Shown piece by piece: positions 1-8,668 of a stretch of 54,837 bases of DNA. A program made the position numbers and the translations under genes. This DNA is from Azospirillum picis (GTDB lineage Bacteria > Pseudomonadota > Alphaproteobacteria > Azospirillales > Azospirillaceae), in contig NZ_JAGINO010000036.1 of NCBI RefSeq assembly GCF_017876115.1, forward strand, positions 1 through 54,837. Direction: 5' to 3'. How positions within the stretch are numbered: position 1 is the first letter of the stretch; the number at the start of each line of letters is the position of its first letter. Under the pieces are notes generated by a model. The model was not told the origin of the DNA. It searched no databases and was given only the letters and a program-made list of their open reading frames with translations.

Positions 1-95
1 ATGATGCCGTACACCATCGTGTAGCCGATCGCGATCAGACCGTAGATCGCTCCAAGCGAAAGGCCGTTGATCAATTGCTGTAGAAAATATTCCAT
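1..95 (-). CDS. livH: LivH-type branched-chain amino acid ABC transporter permease (N-terminal fragment)
   Basis: Only the first 31 codons lie inside the window; the gene runs off the left edge. The peptide begins MEYFLQQLINGLSLGAIYG and continues LIAIGYTMVYGI, which is the very conserved first transmembrane stretch of LivH permeases. A Shine-Dalgarno-like GGTGGGGTGAGG lies just upstream of the ATG (on the minus strand). LivH is one of two inner-membrane permeases of the Leu/Ile/Val uptake system. It lies downstream of the ilvBNC genes in the same direction, but the ilvC terminator lies between, so it probably has its own promoter in 96-437. Identification is firm for the family; the substrate could also be a related amide or amino acid. 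Confidence 0.88.
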   Translation of the reverse strand, partial: MEYFLQQLINGLSLGAIYGLIAIGYTMVYGI

Positions 96-437
96 GTCCT
101 CACCCCACCTTCAGCGCGGCGCAAAGGCAGGGTGCGGCGGCACGGGCACACTCGGCACACCGATCACGCAACAGCAGCCCCCTGTCCGATACAGCCCGCC
201 CGATCGCCAAACGGAATGCCGCATCATCCGGAATTCCGTCTATCCGCCTGACGGACCATGATTTTTCCTATTCTCGAACGCGGTCCCATGCCCGGCTAGG
301 CCGAACGGGAGACCGTTCCCGTGACTTTTTCGGTAGTACCAGCCTGACGGATTTTTGCAAGACAGATTTGTGTTGCCCGCATGCGTACACCAACGTCCGC
401 CATGGCGCCCACGCCGGCCGCCGACAGGCCAGCCAAG
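96..437. other. Intergenic region between ilvC terminator and livH
   Basis: No convincing gene. The stretch must hold the livH promoter (minus strand). The half-site CCTGACGGA occurs twice, near 246 and 342, and could be an operator or chance. Short reading frames here have no ribosome site and odd codon use. Confidence 0.5.
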
Positions 438-473
438 AAAAAAGCGCGCCCCCGGGATGGGGACGCGCTCTTT
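438..473 (-). terminator. Rho-independent terminator of ilvC
   Basis: Read on the minus strand, the arms AGCGCG-TCCCC and GGGG-CGCGCT form a stem around a short loop and are followed by TTTTTT. It lies about 25 bases past the ilvC stop codon, so it likely ends the ilv transcript and separates it from livH. Confidence 0.85.
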
Positions 474-496
474 TACGAACCGGGAGATGGAACCGG

Positions 497-1516
497 TCAG
501 TTCTTCGACTTGTCGACCAGGCGGCGCTCGGCGATCCAGGGCATCATGGCGCGCAGCTTCTCGCCGACCTTCTCGATCTCGTGCTCGGCGTTGCGGCGGC
601 GGATTGCCTTGAAGGATGGCTGGCCGGCCTTGCACTCCAGCATCCAGTCGCGGACGAAGCGGCCTTCCTGGATGTCGGTCAGGACGCGCTTCATCTCGGC
701 CTTGGTCTCGGCGGTGATGATGCGCGGCCCGGTGCGGTAGTCACCGTACTCGGCCGTGTTGGAGATCGAGTAGCGCATGTTGGCCATGCCGCCCTCGTAC
801 ATCAGGTCGACGATCAGCTTCACTTCGTGCAGGCACTCGAAGTAGGCCATCTCGGGGGCGTAGCCCGCCTCGACCAGCGTCTCGTAGCCGGCGCGGATCA
901 GCTCGGTCAGGCCGCCGCAGAGCACGGCCTGCTCGCCGAACAGGTCGGTCTCGCACTCTTCCTTGAAGGTGGTCTCGATGATGCCGGCGCGGCCGCCGCC
1001 GTTGGCCGAGGCGTAGGAGAGCGCGATGTCCAGCGCGTTGCCCGAGGCGTTCTGGTGCACCGCGACCAGCGACGGCACGCCGCCGCCACGCTGGTATTCG
1101 CTGCGCACGGTGTGGCCGGGACCCTTCGGCGCGATCATGAACACGTCGAGGTCGGCGCGCGGTTCGATCAGGTTGAAGTGGACGTTCAGGCCGTGCGCGA
1201 AGGCGAGGGCGGCGCCCTGCTTCATGTTCGGGGCCAGATCGTCACGGTACAGGTCGGCCTGCAGCTCGTCCGGGGTCAGAACCATCACGACGTCGGCCCA
1301 GGCGGCGGCTTCGGCCGGGGTCATGACCTGGAAGCCGGCGGTCTCGGCCTTCTTGATGGTGGCCGAACCGGGGCGGAGCGCGATCCGCACGTCCTTCACG
1401 CCGCTGTCACGCAGGTTGTGGGCGTGGGCATGGCCCTGGCTGCCGTAGCCGACGATGACGACCTTCTTGCCCTTGATCAGGTTGACGTCGGCATCACGAT
1501 CGTAATAGACGCGCAT
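497..1516 (-). CDS. ilvC: Ketol-acid reductoisomerase (NADP+)
   Basis: Converts 2-acetolactate or 2-aceto-2-hydroxybutyrate to the dihydroxy acids of valine, leucine and isoleucine synthesis, using NADPH and Mg2+; cytosolic. The product has 339 residues, the usual length of the short class I enzyme. The Rossmann signature GYGSQGHAHAHNL is near residue 25, and RPGS in the cofactor-specificity loop fits NADPH. The C-terminal knotted domain shows GGLTELI and DLMYEGGMANMRYSISNTAE, which carry the metal-binding acidic residues. The start at 1516 is chosen because AAGGA lies nine bases upstream and family members begin MRVYYD; an in-frame codon eight residues upstream is less likely. It is the last gene of the ilvB-ilvN-ilvC set and ends at a strong terminator. 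Confidence 0.97.
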   Translation of the reverse strand: MRVYYDRDADVNLIKGKKVVIVGYGSQGHAHAHNLRDSGVKDVRIALRPGSATIKKAETAGFQVMTPAEAAAWADVVMVLTPDELQADLYRDDLAPNMKQGAALAFAHGLNVHFNLIEPRADLDVFMIAPKGPGHTVRSEYQRGGGVPSLVAVHQNASGNALDIALSYASANGGGRAGIIETTFKEECETDLFGEQAVLCGGLTELIRAGYETLVEAGYAPEMAYFECLHEVKLIVDLMYEGGMANMRYSISNTAEYGDYRTGPRIITAETKAEMKRVLTDIQEGRFVRDWMLECKAGQPSFKAIRRRNAEHEIEKVGEKLRAMMPWIAERRLVDKSKN

Positions 1517-1590
1517 GGAGATGGTTCCTTGAATTCGCAACGAACAAAGACAGAGTGCGTTTCCTGCGGCGGATTACTCCATTGAGCAAA

Positions 1591-1628
1591 GCCGCCCGTC
1601 AAGGGAAACAATCGCTCGACCGGGCGGC
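1591..1628 (-). repeat. Inverted repeat between ilvN and ilvC (possible attenuator or weak terminator)
   Basis: GCCGCCCG at 1591-1598 pairs with CGGGCGGC at 1621-1628 across a 22-base loop. On the minus strand the stem is followed by TTTGC, a poor T tract. It could reduce read-through into ilvC or stabilise a processed ilvC transcript; the role is inferred. Confidence 0.35.
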
Positions 1629-1701
1629 CGTACGCAGAGCTTCCTTACGTTTCCGCCGCCCCGATCTTGCACAGATTACCAAAGCCCGTTTCCGGACCGC
1701 T

Positions 1702-2211
1702 TCAAAAAGCCGTCGGCCCCTTCGACATGGCGACCACGCCGGTGCGGCTGGCCTCGACGAGGCCGAGCTGGCCCATCAGACCGACGAAATCGTCGACCTG
1801 CTCGGTGGTGCCGGTCAGCTCGAAGACGAAGCTGGTCAGGGTGGCGTCGACCACCTTGGCCTTGAAGATGTCGGCCAGCCGCAGCGCCTCGATCCGCTTG
1901 TCGCCGGTGCCGGCGACCTTGACCAGCGCCAGTTCGCGCTCGACCGCCGGGCCTTCGTCGGTCAGGTCGTGGACGCGGTGCACCGGCACCAGCCGGCCGA
2001 GCTGCGCCTTGATCTGCTCGATGATCATCCTGGTGCCGGAGGTGACCAGCGTGATGCGCGACAGGTGGTCGGCGTTGTTCACCTCCGCCACCGTCAGGCT
2101 CTCGATGTTGTAGCCCCGGCCGGAGAACAGCCCGATGACGCGGGCGAGCACGCCCGGCTCGTTGTCCACCAGCACGGCGATGGTGTGCTTCTCGATCATG
2201 TTCTGGTCCAT
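1702..2211 (-). CDS. ilvN: Acetolactate synthase, small (regulatory) subunit
   Basis: Regulatory partner of the large subunit; it raises catalytic activity and binds valine for feedback control. The 169-residue product opens with an ACT domain: HTIAVLVDNEPGVLARV and then the GYNIESLTV segment. It continues with a C-terminal ALS_ss_C region, so it is of the longer IlvH type and not the short IlvN type of E. coli. The chosen start gives MDQNMIEKHTIAV; GGGA lies seven bases upstream. A second possible start (MIEKH) is four codons in. The gene begins 37 bases after ilvB ends, consistent with one operon. Confidence 0.96.
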   Translation of the reverse strand: MDQNMIEKHTIAVLVDNEPGVLARVIGLFSGRGYNIESLTVAEVNNADHLSRITLVTSGTRMIIEQIKAQLGRLVPVHRVHDLTDEGPAVERELALVKVAGTGDKRIEALRLADIFKAKVVDATLTSFVFELTGTTEQVDDFVGLMGQLGLVEASRTGVVAMSKGPTAF

Positions 2212-2248
2212 GAGTCCCGGTTCCCCTTGCTCGTTCTTCCCCGGCCGG

Positions 2249-4030
2249 TCAGACCAGCACCATGCCGTCTTCCGGCGTGGCACTGGACGGGCTGTCGTCC
2301 GGACCGAACAGGATCTCGTTGTGGGCCTTGCCGCCCGGGATCATGGGGAAGCAGTTCTCCTTGGGATCGACGGCGATGTCGATGATGCAGGGGCGGTCGG
2401 TGACCGTCAGCATCTTCTCGATCACCTGGTCCACCTCGGCCACCGTGGTGGCGCGCAGGCCGACGCACCCCCAGGCCTCCGCCAGCTTGACGAAGTCCGG
2501 CAGCGCTTCGGAGTAGCTCTGGGAATAGCGCGAGCCGTGCAGCAGTTCCTGCCACTGGCGCACCATGCCCATGTACTGGTTGTTCAGGATGAAGATCTTG
2601 ACCGGCGCGCGATACTGCACGGCGGTGCCGATCTCCTGCATGTTCATCAGGAAACTGGCCTCGCCGGACACGTCGACGACGATGGCGTCGGGGTGCGCGA
2701 GCTGGGCGCCGATGGCGGCCGGCAGGCCGTAGCCCATGGTGCCGAGCCCGCCCGAGGTCATCCAGCGGTTCGGCTGGTCGAAGGGCAGGAACTGGGCGGC
2801 CCACATCTGGTGCTGGCCGACCTCGGTGGTGATGTAATGGTCCTTGCCGCGCAGCGCCTCGCGCAGGCGCTCCAGCGCGTACTGCGGCTTGATGACCGAT
2901 TCCGTGCGGTTGTAGTTCAGGCAGTTGCGGGCGCGCCAACCCTCGATCCTGCCCCACCACTCCTTCAGAGCGGCCTTGTCCGGCGACTTGGCGCGCGCCT
3001 TCCAGACGCGCAGCATGTCTTCCAGCACGGCGCCGCAGTCGCCGACGATCGGGATGTCGACCGCGACGTTCTTGTTGATCGAGCTGGGGTCGATGTCGAC
3101 GTGGATCTTCTTGGACCCCGGCGAGAAGTCGGACAGCTTGCCGGTGACGCGGTCGTCGAAGCGGGCGCCGATGTTGATCATGACGTCGCATTCGTACATG
3201 GCGAGGTTCGCCTCGTACGTGCCGTGCATGCCGAGCATGCCGAGCCACTGGCTTTCAGACGCCGGGAAGGCGCCCAGGCCCATCAGGGTGGAGGTGATCG
3301 GGAAGCCGGTGGCCTTGACGAACTGGGTCAGCAGCTTTGCCGCGAAAGGACCGGCGTTGATCACGCCGCCGCCGGTGTAGAAGACCGGCCGCTTGGCGTT
3401 GGCGATCAGGTCCACCGCCTCCTCGATGCGGGCCATCTCCGCCTTCACCTGCGGACGATAGGTCTTGTGCTTGACCTCGGCAGGCGGGACGTAGGTGCCG
3501 TCGGCGAACTGCACGTCCTTCGGAATGTCGACCAGCACCGGGCCGGGCCGGCCGCTGCGCGCGACGAAGAAGGCCTCGTGCAGGGTGCGGGCCAGGTTGT
3601 CGACGTCCTTCACCAGGTAATTGTGCTTGGTGCAGGGGCGGGTGATGCCGGTGGTGTCGGCTTCCTGGAAGGCGTCGTTGCCGATCAGGTGGGTCGGCAC
3701 CTGGCCCGACAGGCACACCAACGGGATGCTGTCGCACAGCGCATCCAGCAGGCCGGTCACCGCGTTGGTGGCGCCGGGGCCGGAGGTCACCAGCACGCAG
3801 CCGACCTTGCCGGTCGAGCGCGCGTAACCTTCGGCCGCGTGAACCGCGGCCTGCTCGTGGCGTACAAGGACATGCTTGAGGTCGTTTTGCTGGAACAGCG
3901 CGTCGTAGATGGGAAGTACGGCGCCGCCGGGATAGCCGAAGATGATGTCAACGCCCTGATCCTTCAGGGCCTTGATGACGATCTGGGCGCCGGTCAGCTT
4001 CTGTTCGGACATCGCTTGCGACCTTCTCAT
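2249..4030 (-). CDS. ilvB: Acetolactate synthase, large (catalytic) subunit
   Basis: Thiamine-diphosphate enzyme that condenses two pyruvates, or pyruvate and 2-oxobutyrate, at the first common step of branched-chain amino acid synthesis. The product is 593 residues. The N-terminal TPP domain contains FGYPGGAVLPIYDAL and the catalytic glutamate in RHEQAAVHAAEGYAR. The central and C-terminal domains follow, with NNQYMGMVRQWQELL near residue 480. The usual Mg/ThDP-binding GDG motif reads SGEAS here, with Glu for Asp; I believe related alphaproteobacterial enzymes share this. The start at 4030 has a strong AAGGAGG seven bases upstream; the family-like MSEQKLTG start six codons later is an alternative. 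Also known as ilvI. Confidence 0.97.
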   Translation of the reverse strand: MRRSQAMSEQKLTGAQIVIKALKDQGVDIIFGYPGGAVLPIYDALFQQNDLKHVLVRHEQAAVHAAEGYARSTGKVGCVLVTSGPGATNAVTGLLDALCDSIPLVCLSGQVPTHLIGNDAFQEADTTGITRPCTKHNYLVKDVDNLARTLHEAFFVARSGRPGPVLVDIPKDVQFADGTYVPPAEVKHKTYRPQVKAEMARIEEAVDLIANAKRPVFYTGGGVINAGPFAAKLLTQFVKATGFPITSTLMGLGAFPASESQWLGMLGMHGTYEANLAMYECDVMINIGARFDDRVTGKLSDFSPGSKKIHVDIDPSSINKNVAVDIPIVGDCGAVLEDMLRVWKARAKSPDKAALKEWWGRIEGWRARNCLNYNRTESVIKPQYALERLREALRGKDHYITTEVGQHQMWAAQFLPFDQPNRWMTSGGLGTMGYGLPAAIGAQLAHPDAIVVDVSGEASFLMNMQEIGTAVQYRAPVKIFILNNQYMGMVRQWQELLHGSRYSQSYSEALPDFVKLAEAWGCVGLRATTVAEVDQVIEKMLTVTDRPCIIDIAVDPKENCFPMIPGGKAHNEILFGPDDSPSSATPEDGMVLV

Positions 4031-4161
4031 TTGGACGCCTCCTTGAGCCTCCTCAAGGGCGCCCGGTTCCTTGGACTGCATCCCGCCAGCCGCGTCGGCA
4101 GCGCCGCCGGAACAGGGTCCGGATCAACGGCTTAGCCCGATGGCTCAGGTTGGGAGCGGCA

Positions 4162-4190
4162 AATTAGTCAAATCTTCCGTCATAGGTCAA
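4162..4190 (-). promoter_or_regulatory. Candidate sigma70-type promoter of the ilvBNC operon
   Basis: On the minus strand TTGACC (4185-4190) is followed after 17 bases by CTAATT (4162-4167), a fair -35/-10 match in otherwise GC-rich DNA. This would give a leader of about 120-130 bases before the ilvB start. I found no leader peptide rich in Leu, Val or Ile codons. A small palindrome GCGAATGTTCGC sits upstream at 4198-4209 and may be an operator. Confidence 0.4.
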
Positions 4191-4282
4191 CCCAAATCGC
4201 GAATGTTCGCAAAGGTTTTTTGCCGCAGTTTTTCCGTTTGTTGCGCGCAATTCGGAGAAGGCGCGACGTTCGGGCGGAAATG

Positions 4283-4320
4283 GCAAACGCCCCGCCGGCG
4301 GCTGCCGGCGGGGCGTTTGC
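4283..4320 (-). terminator. Hairpin terminator downstream of the secreted protein gene at 4375-5145
   Basis: A perfect 17-base-pair stem (4283-4299 with 4304-4320) closes a four-base loop. The T tract after it on the minus strand is weak (CCATTTCC). It lies about 55 bases past the stop codon of the upstream gene, so a terminator role is likely, and it also insulates the ilv promoter. Confidence 0.7.
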
Positions 4321-4374
4321 ATCACGAACGGATCGGGCCGACGGCGGCGTGCGCCCCGGCCCCGGCTTGGCGAC

Positions 4375-5145
4375 TCAGCGGACCGCGACGTCCGCCTTCG
4401 ACGGCACGGCGGCGACCTTCTGCTTCGGCTTCGCCGGCGCGGGGGCCTTCGCCGGCTTCGCAGTCGCCGGCTTGCCCGCCTTGGCCGACGCGACCTTGGC
4501 CGTCGAGGCGGCGGGTGCCTGGGCGACGGCGTAGGTGTCGGGAACGCTCACGACCTTCACGTCGCACAGCGGCTTGCTCGACATGTACATCAGGCCGGCA
4601 CCCTTCTCGTCCGAGGTCAGGGTGCGCAGGTCCTCGGCGGTCAGATCCTTGGCGGCGGCCGAGCGGTCGACGAAGTTCGCGCAGTATTGCGGGATGCCGA
4701 TGGTGGCGGCCCGGCGGCTGATCTCGTTGGCGAGCTCGGTGCGGTACATGTCGAAATTGCGGGTGGCGTTGCCGCCGGAGGTCCGCTTGTAATAGCCGAT
4801 CATCGCCGCTTCCGAGTTGGAAAGCATGGCGCGGTTCTTGACCGAGAAATCCTGGTAGAGATCGAACGGCTTCTTGTCCGGCACCACCGTGCGGCAGGTC
4901 AGGCCGACCACCATCATCTCGGTGTGCATGCGGATGAGCTGCTCGGCCGCGTGCTCACTGCGGTTGTAGCAGGCCGGCGCCTGCGGGGCACTGGCCTTGG
5001 CCGGGCGCGCCTTGGCAGCGGGCTTCGCAGCCTCCTTGGCGACGGCCGATCCCGCCGTTGCCGGCAGGGCGAGCAACGCGCCGAGAACGGCGACGCCGGT
5101 GAGGGCTTGGAACGAAAGGCGAAGGGCAGCGCGCTGGCGACTCAT
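4375..5145 (-). CDS. Secreted protein of unknown function with Lys/Ala/Pro-rich tail
   Basis: I do not recognise a named family. The 256-residue product starts MSRQRAALRLSFQALTGV, a typical Sec signal peptide with a hydrophobic core and likely cleavage after about residue 35. The mature part has four cysteines (ACYN, LTCRT, QYCAN, PLCDV), which could form two disulphides in the periplasm. The last 40 or so residues are low-complexity KPAKAPAPAKPK-like sequence, probably disordered and basic. CGGAG stands upstream of the chosen ATG. It is transcribed away from mak. A cell-wall or envelope role is possible but not shown. Confidence 0.8.
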   Translation of the reverse strand: MSRQRAALRLSFQALTGVAVLGALLALPATAGSAVAKEAAKPAAKARPAKASAPQAPACYNRSEHAAEQLIRMHTEMMVVGLTCRTVVPDKKPFDLYQDFSVKNRAMLSNSEAAMIGYYKRTSGGNATRNFDMYRTELANEISRRAATIGIPQYCANFVDRSAAAKDLTAEDLRTLTSDEKGAGLMYMSSKPLCDVKVVSVPDTYAVAQAPAASTAKVASAKAGKPATAKPAKAPAPAKPKQKVAAVPSKADVAVR

Positions 5146-5363
5146 CAGTGACTCCGGTGGCGCGGTGTGTCTGAACGGGAGGAGGCGACCTTCTACCCGA
5201 ACGCCAAGGCCGGTCAACGGGAATTGCCCGATGCTTGCGATTTGTCCCATCACCGCGGCGCGGCTGCCACGGCGCCACCACCTTTGCGGTGCGGCGCATG
5301 GCTGGACGGCACACGGCCGGCGACGCTATGGATGGGCCACCATCGACGGACGGAATTCTCAGC

Positions 5364-6320
5364 ATGGCGGGCACAGCGCCTGATTACGACGGCGGCCATC
5401 GGATCGGCATCGACCTCGGCGGCACGAAGACGGAAGGCATCCTGCTCGACCACCAGGGAAGACAGGTGGCGCGCCACCGGGTTCCCACGCCGCGCGGCGA
5501 TTACGACGGCACCATCGCCACCATCCGCGCCCTGGTCGACCGGCTGGAGGGAGAGGCCGGCGGGCCGAGGGCAACGGTCGGCCTGGGGATTCCGGGGGCG
5601 ATATCGCCGGCGACGGGACTGGTGAAGAACGCGAATTCGACCTGGCTGATCGGCCGGGACTTCCGCGGTGATCTCGCCGCGGCGCTCGGGCGTCCCGTGC
5701 GGATCGAGAACGACGCCAACTGCCTGGCGGTCTCGGAAGCGACCGACGGCGCCGGGGCCGGCTGCGGCGTCGTCTTCGCGGCGATCCTCGGCACCGGCTG
5801 CGGCGCCGGCATCGTCGCGCACGGCCGGGTGCTGGGCGGGCGCAACGCCATCGCCGGCGAATGGGGCCACAACCCGCTGCCCTGGCCGACCGATGCCGAG
5901 CGGCCCGGACCGGCCTGCTACTGCGGCAAGAACGGTTGCCTGGAAACTTACGTCTCGGGCCCGGCGGTGGCCGCCGACCACGCGGCCGTCACCGGCGAGC
6001 GGCTCGACGCCGCGGCGATCCTGAAGCGTGCGGCATCGGGTGGCGATCCCGCCTGCGCCGCCACCGCCGGACGGCTGGTCGACCGGCTGGGGCGCGGGCT
6101 GGCGGCGGTGGCCAACCTCCTGGATCCCGACGTGATCGTACTGGGCGGCGGCCTGTCGAATGCGGAGCTGCTCTATGCCCGCCTGCCCGACGCAATGGCG
6201 CGCTGGGCCTTCACCGACCGGCTCGACACGCCGGTGCGCCGCGCCCGCCATGGGGATTCCAGCGGCGTGCGCGGTGCAGCGTGGCTATGGCGCCCAGGGG
6301 AGGCCCCGGCAGCGTCCTGA
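5364..6320 (+). CDS. mak: ROK-family manno(fructo)kinase
   Basis: Phosphorylates fructose or mannose at C6 with ATP; cytosolic. The 318-residue product follows E. coli Mak along most of its length as I recall it. It has the phosphate-binding loop IGIDLGGTKTE, the segment SPATGLVKNANSTWL, ENDANCLAVSEA with the catalytic Asp, GTGCGAGIV, the sugar-binding GEWGHNPLPWP and the zinc-binding CYCGKNGCLET typical of ROK kinases. It ends HGDSSGVRGAAWLW, also Mak-like. The start at 5364 has GGA about 12 bases upstream; in-frame ATGs at 5328 and further upstream would add residues that do not look like the family. It stands alone, divergent from the secreted-protein gene. Confidence 0.92.
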   Translation: MAGTAPDYDGGHRIGIDLGGTKTEGILLDHQGRQVARHRVPTPRGDYDGTIATIRALVDRLEGEAGGPRATVGLGIPGAISPATGLVKNANSTWLIGRDFRGDLAAALGRPVRIENDANCLAVSEATDGAGAGCGVVFAAILGTGCGAGIVAHGRVLGGRNAIAGEWGHNPLPWPTDAERPGPACYCGKNGCLETYVSGPAVAADHAAVTGERLDAAAILKRAASGGDPACAATAGRLVDRLGRGLAAVANLLDPDVIVLGGGLSNAELLYARLPDAMARWAFTDRLDTPVRRARHGDSSGVRGAAWLWRPGEAPAAS

Positions 6321-6363
6321 CAAAAGAGTACGGAGAGGGACGCCCGCAGTGAGCGGCGGAGCC

Positions 6364-6390
6364 GGCGGGCCGATTTCCGTCCGGCCCGCC
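6364..6390. terminator. GC-rich inverted repeat between convergent genes
   Basis: GGCGGGCCG (6364-6372) pairs with CGGCCCGCC (6382-6390) around nine bases. It lies between the ends of mak and the convergent small secreted-protein gene. There is no T tract on either side, so a termination role is plausible but weak. Confidence 0.45.
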
Positions 6391-6403
6391 GCCTTGCATG
6401 GGA

Positions 6404-6796
6404 TCAGGGGCGCTGCACCGTGCGGGGGGCCGGCGGCGGATCGGCGCTGCGCGGCGGGGCGGCCATGCGCTTGGCCGCCGCGGGGTCGACTGCGGGCGGC
6501 GTCAGCGAATGGGTGTTGGAATAGTGGCGGGTCGTCTGCTTCACGTCGGTGCCGTACCGCTGCATGCCGGCACGGAACTCACCGTTCTTGCCGAGGGCCC
6601 CCCAGTGGGAGGGGGCGGGGCCGGGAACCGGCTGCGCCTGCTCCAGGTTGCGCAGGTAGGGACCGGTCGGCACCATCTCCTTGTAGACCCAGGGATCGTA
6701 TTCCTGCTTCTGGGCGTGGGCCGGCGACGTCAACGCCATCACCGTCAGGGTGGCGACGGCGGACATGGTCAGAGCGGCGTGGGTAACGCGGGGCAT
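6404..6796 (-). CDS. Small secreted protein of unknown function
   Basis: The 130-residue product begins MPRVTHAALTMSAVATL and has a clear Sec signal peptide ending near SPAHAQ, so the mature form is about 100 residues, periplasmic or exported. The mature part is rich in Pro, Tyr and Ala (PWVYKEMVPTGPYLRNL) with no motif that I recognise. A longer in-frame start would place the signal peptide internally, so 6796 is preferred. It is transcribed as a single gene, about 170 bases downstream of the ArnT-like gene on the same strand. Confidence 0.7.
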   Translation of the reverse strand: MPRVTHAALTMSAVATLTVMALTSPAHAQKQEYDPWVYKEMVPTGPYLRNLEQAQPVPGPAPSHWGALGKNGEFRAGMQRYGTDVKQTTRHYSNTHSLTPPAVDPAAAKRMAAPPRSADPPPAPRTVQRP

Positions 6797-6964
6797 AGAA
6801 CAGGCGCCTTTCGTCCGGAACGGATCGGAAGGGACAGTCGAGCGGAAAGCGGCCGCGCCGTCCATTGCGCAGCCGCATTACCCATGCCTGCGCCGGCATC
6901 ACCCGTGCGGGGCAGCCCGCCCCTCCCCGCCTGTCACCACCGGGCCGCCACCACTGGGCCGCCC

Positions 6965-8668
6965 TTATCGCGACGCCGCCAGCCGGTAGAGGGTCAGGTG
7001 CAGGCGCTTGCCGGTGTTGTAGTTGAACCCGGAGAAGTCCGTCAGCGCCAGCGGCGGCATCGTGCCGAGGCTGTCGAGGAACGCCGCCGTCTCGCGATCC
7101 TCCACCAGCGCCAAGCCGCAGGCCGGGCTTTCCCTGAGATGCGCGGCGGCTCCGGCGCCATGCACCAGCTTCGTCGGCGTGCCGAGCAGGAAGACCAGGC
7201 TCGGCTCCGAATAACCGGCGGAGGCGACGACGCTGTCCGGACAGGGTGCGCCCTGCGCCACCGCACGGGCCGCCTGCCGGCTGATCCAGACGCCGTCGAT
7301 CCCCGGCAGCACGACCGCATAGGTCCCGGCATAGAGCATGGCCGCCGCCGCGACACCGGACGCCAGCCCGGTCCGCCGCTCCCCCCGCAGCACCGAGCGC
7401 AGCGCGAGGGCGAAGAGGCCGCCCACCGCCGGCACCATGGCCGCTCCCAACGGATCGATCCGCCGGTCGACCAGCCACGGGATCACCGCGACCGCCAGGA
7501 CCAGCGCGCCGAACCCGAGGCTGCCGAGCACCGCGGCGGCGACCGCCAGCCAGCGGCGCGGCCGCTCGCGGCTGCGGTCGAAGGCGCCGAGCAGCGCTGC
7601 CGCGGCAAGGGCGGCGATGGCCGGGAAGACCGGCAGGGTGTAGTGGAGCAGCTTGGTCGGGACCGCCTCGAACACCAGCCAGCTCGGCACGATCCAGGCG
7701 ATGCTGAAGCGCACGGCATCCAGCCGGCGCCGCGCCCAGGCCCAGGGAACGGCGAGCAGCGCCAGGAAGGACCAGGGGGCGAAGGTGACCCAGAAGGTGC
7801 CGAGATAGTAGCCGGGCGGCAGTCCCTTGCCCTCCTGCCCACCCGACACCTTGCCCAGCATGTCGTGGCCGACGGACTCGGCGAAGAAGGCGCCCTTGCT
7901 CTTGATGGCGATGGCGATCAGCCAGGGGGCGGCGATGGCGACGACGATGCTGATGCCCGCCAGCGGCTTCAGCCGCTTCAGCCACCCCGCCTCGCGGTCC
8001 CACAGCGCCAGCACCAGCGCCGTGCTGCCGGAGACCAGCAGGACCATCGGCCCCTTCACCAGCACGCCGACGCCGGCGGCGATCCAGAACACCAGCGGCG
8101 GCCCCCAGGCCGCCCGGCCGGCCGGGGCCGGCTGGCGCCGGGTCAGGTAGAGATGCGCCAGCGCCCCCTGCCCGATCACCACGGTGGCGAGCAGGACCGC
8201 GTCGGTCTTCGCCATGCGTGCCTCGACCCCGAGGACGACGCAGGACGCCAGCATCAGCCCGGCGATGAAGCCGGCCGGGCCGCCGAACAGCCGCGCCGCC
8301 GCCCAGGCAGTGGCGAGGACAGCGAGAATGGCGCCGAGGACCGACGGGATGCGGTAGGTCCAGATCACCTTTCCGGTTCCCGCCGGCACGCCGCGGAGCG
8401 CGTCGGTGGCGGCCGTGGCGGCGCTCTGAAGCCAGTAGATGCCGACCGGCTTTTTATAGCGCGTCTCGTCCTGGAAGCGGATGTCGACGAAGTTGCCGCT
8501 GTCCAGCATCTGCGACGAAGCCTGGGCGAAGCGGGATTCGTCGCGGTCGAAGGGCGGCAGGACGGTGAAGCCCGGCAGGAACAGGACGGCGGCGATCAGC
8601 GCCAGCAGTGCATAGGCCCAGACCGGCAGGCGGCCGCCCGGCAGGTCCGCGGAGACGGGCAAGGTCAC
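6965..8668 (-). CDS. ArnT-like membrane glycosyltransferase (GT83/PMT family)
   Basis: Predicted integral membrane enzyme that moves a sugar from a polyprenyl phosphate donor to an envelope acceptor such as lipid A. The 567-residue product has about 11-13 hydrophobic segments. The first periplasmic loop carries PPFDRDESRFAQ with the Asp-Glu pair expected of the catalytic base in this superfamily, then RYKKPVGIYWLQ, the typical KPP/KPxGIYW motif. MAKTDAVL and LVKGP motifs follow. The GTG start at 8668 overlaps the stop of the upstream gene by four bases (GTGA), so translation is probably coupled. Together with its two upstream neighbours it resembles an ArnC/ArnT-like pair; the exact sugar is not determinable. 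Confidence 0.85.
   Translation of the reverse strand: MTLPVSADLPGGRLPVWAYALLALIAAVLFLPGFTVLPPFDRDESRFAQASSQMLDSGNFVDIRFQDETRYKKPVGIYWLQSAATAATDALRGVPAGTGKVIWTYRIPSVLGAILAVLATAWAAARLFGGPAGFIAGLMLASCVVLGVEARMAKTDAVLLATVVIGQGALAHLYLTRRQPAPAGRAAWGPPLVFWIAAGVGVLVKGPMVLLVSGSTALVLALWDREAGWLKRLKPLAGISIVVAIAAPWLIAIAIKSKGAFFAESVGHDMLGKVSGGQEGKGLPPGYYLGTFWVTFAPWSFLALLAVPWAWARRRLDAVRFSIAWIVPSWLVFEAVPTKLLHYTLPVFPAIAALAAAALLGAFDRSRERPRRWLAVAAAVLGSLGFGALVLAVAVIPWLVDRRIDPLGAAMVPAVGGLFALALRSVLRGERRTGLASGVAAAAMLYAGTYAVVLPGIDGVWISRQAARAVAQGAPCPDSVVASAGYSEPSLVFLLGTPTKLVHGAGAAAHLRESPACGLALVEDRETAAFLDSLGTMPPLALTDFSGFNYNTGKRLHLTLYRLAASR

Noticed and set aside
368..1585. Long plus-strand reading frame opposite ilvC
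   Set aside because: It is the antisense shadow of ilvC, common in GC-rich DNA; it has no ribosome site and no recognisable motifs.
2135..4135. 666-codon frame opposite ilvB
   Set aside because: Antisense shadow of a highly conserved gene with His/Asp/Val-rich composition typical of such shadows.
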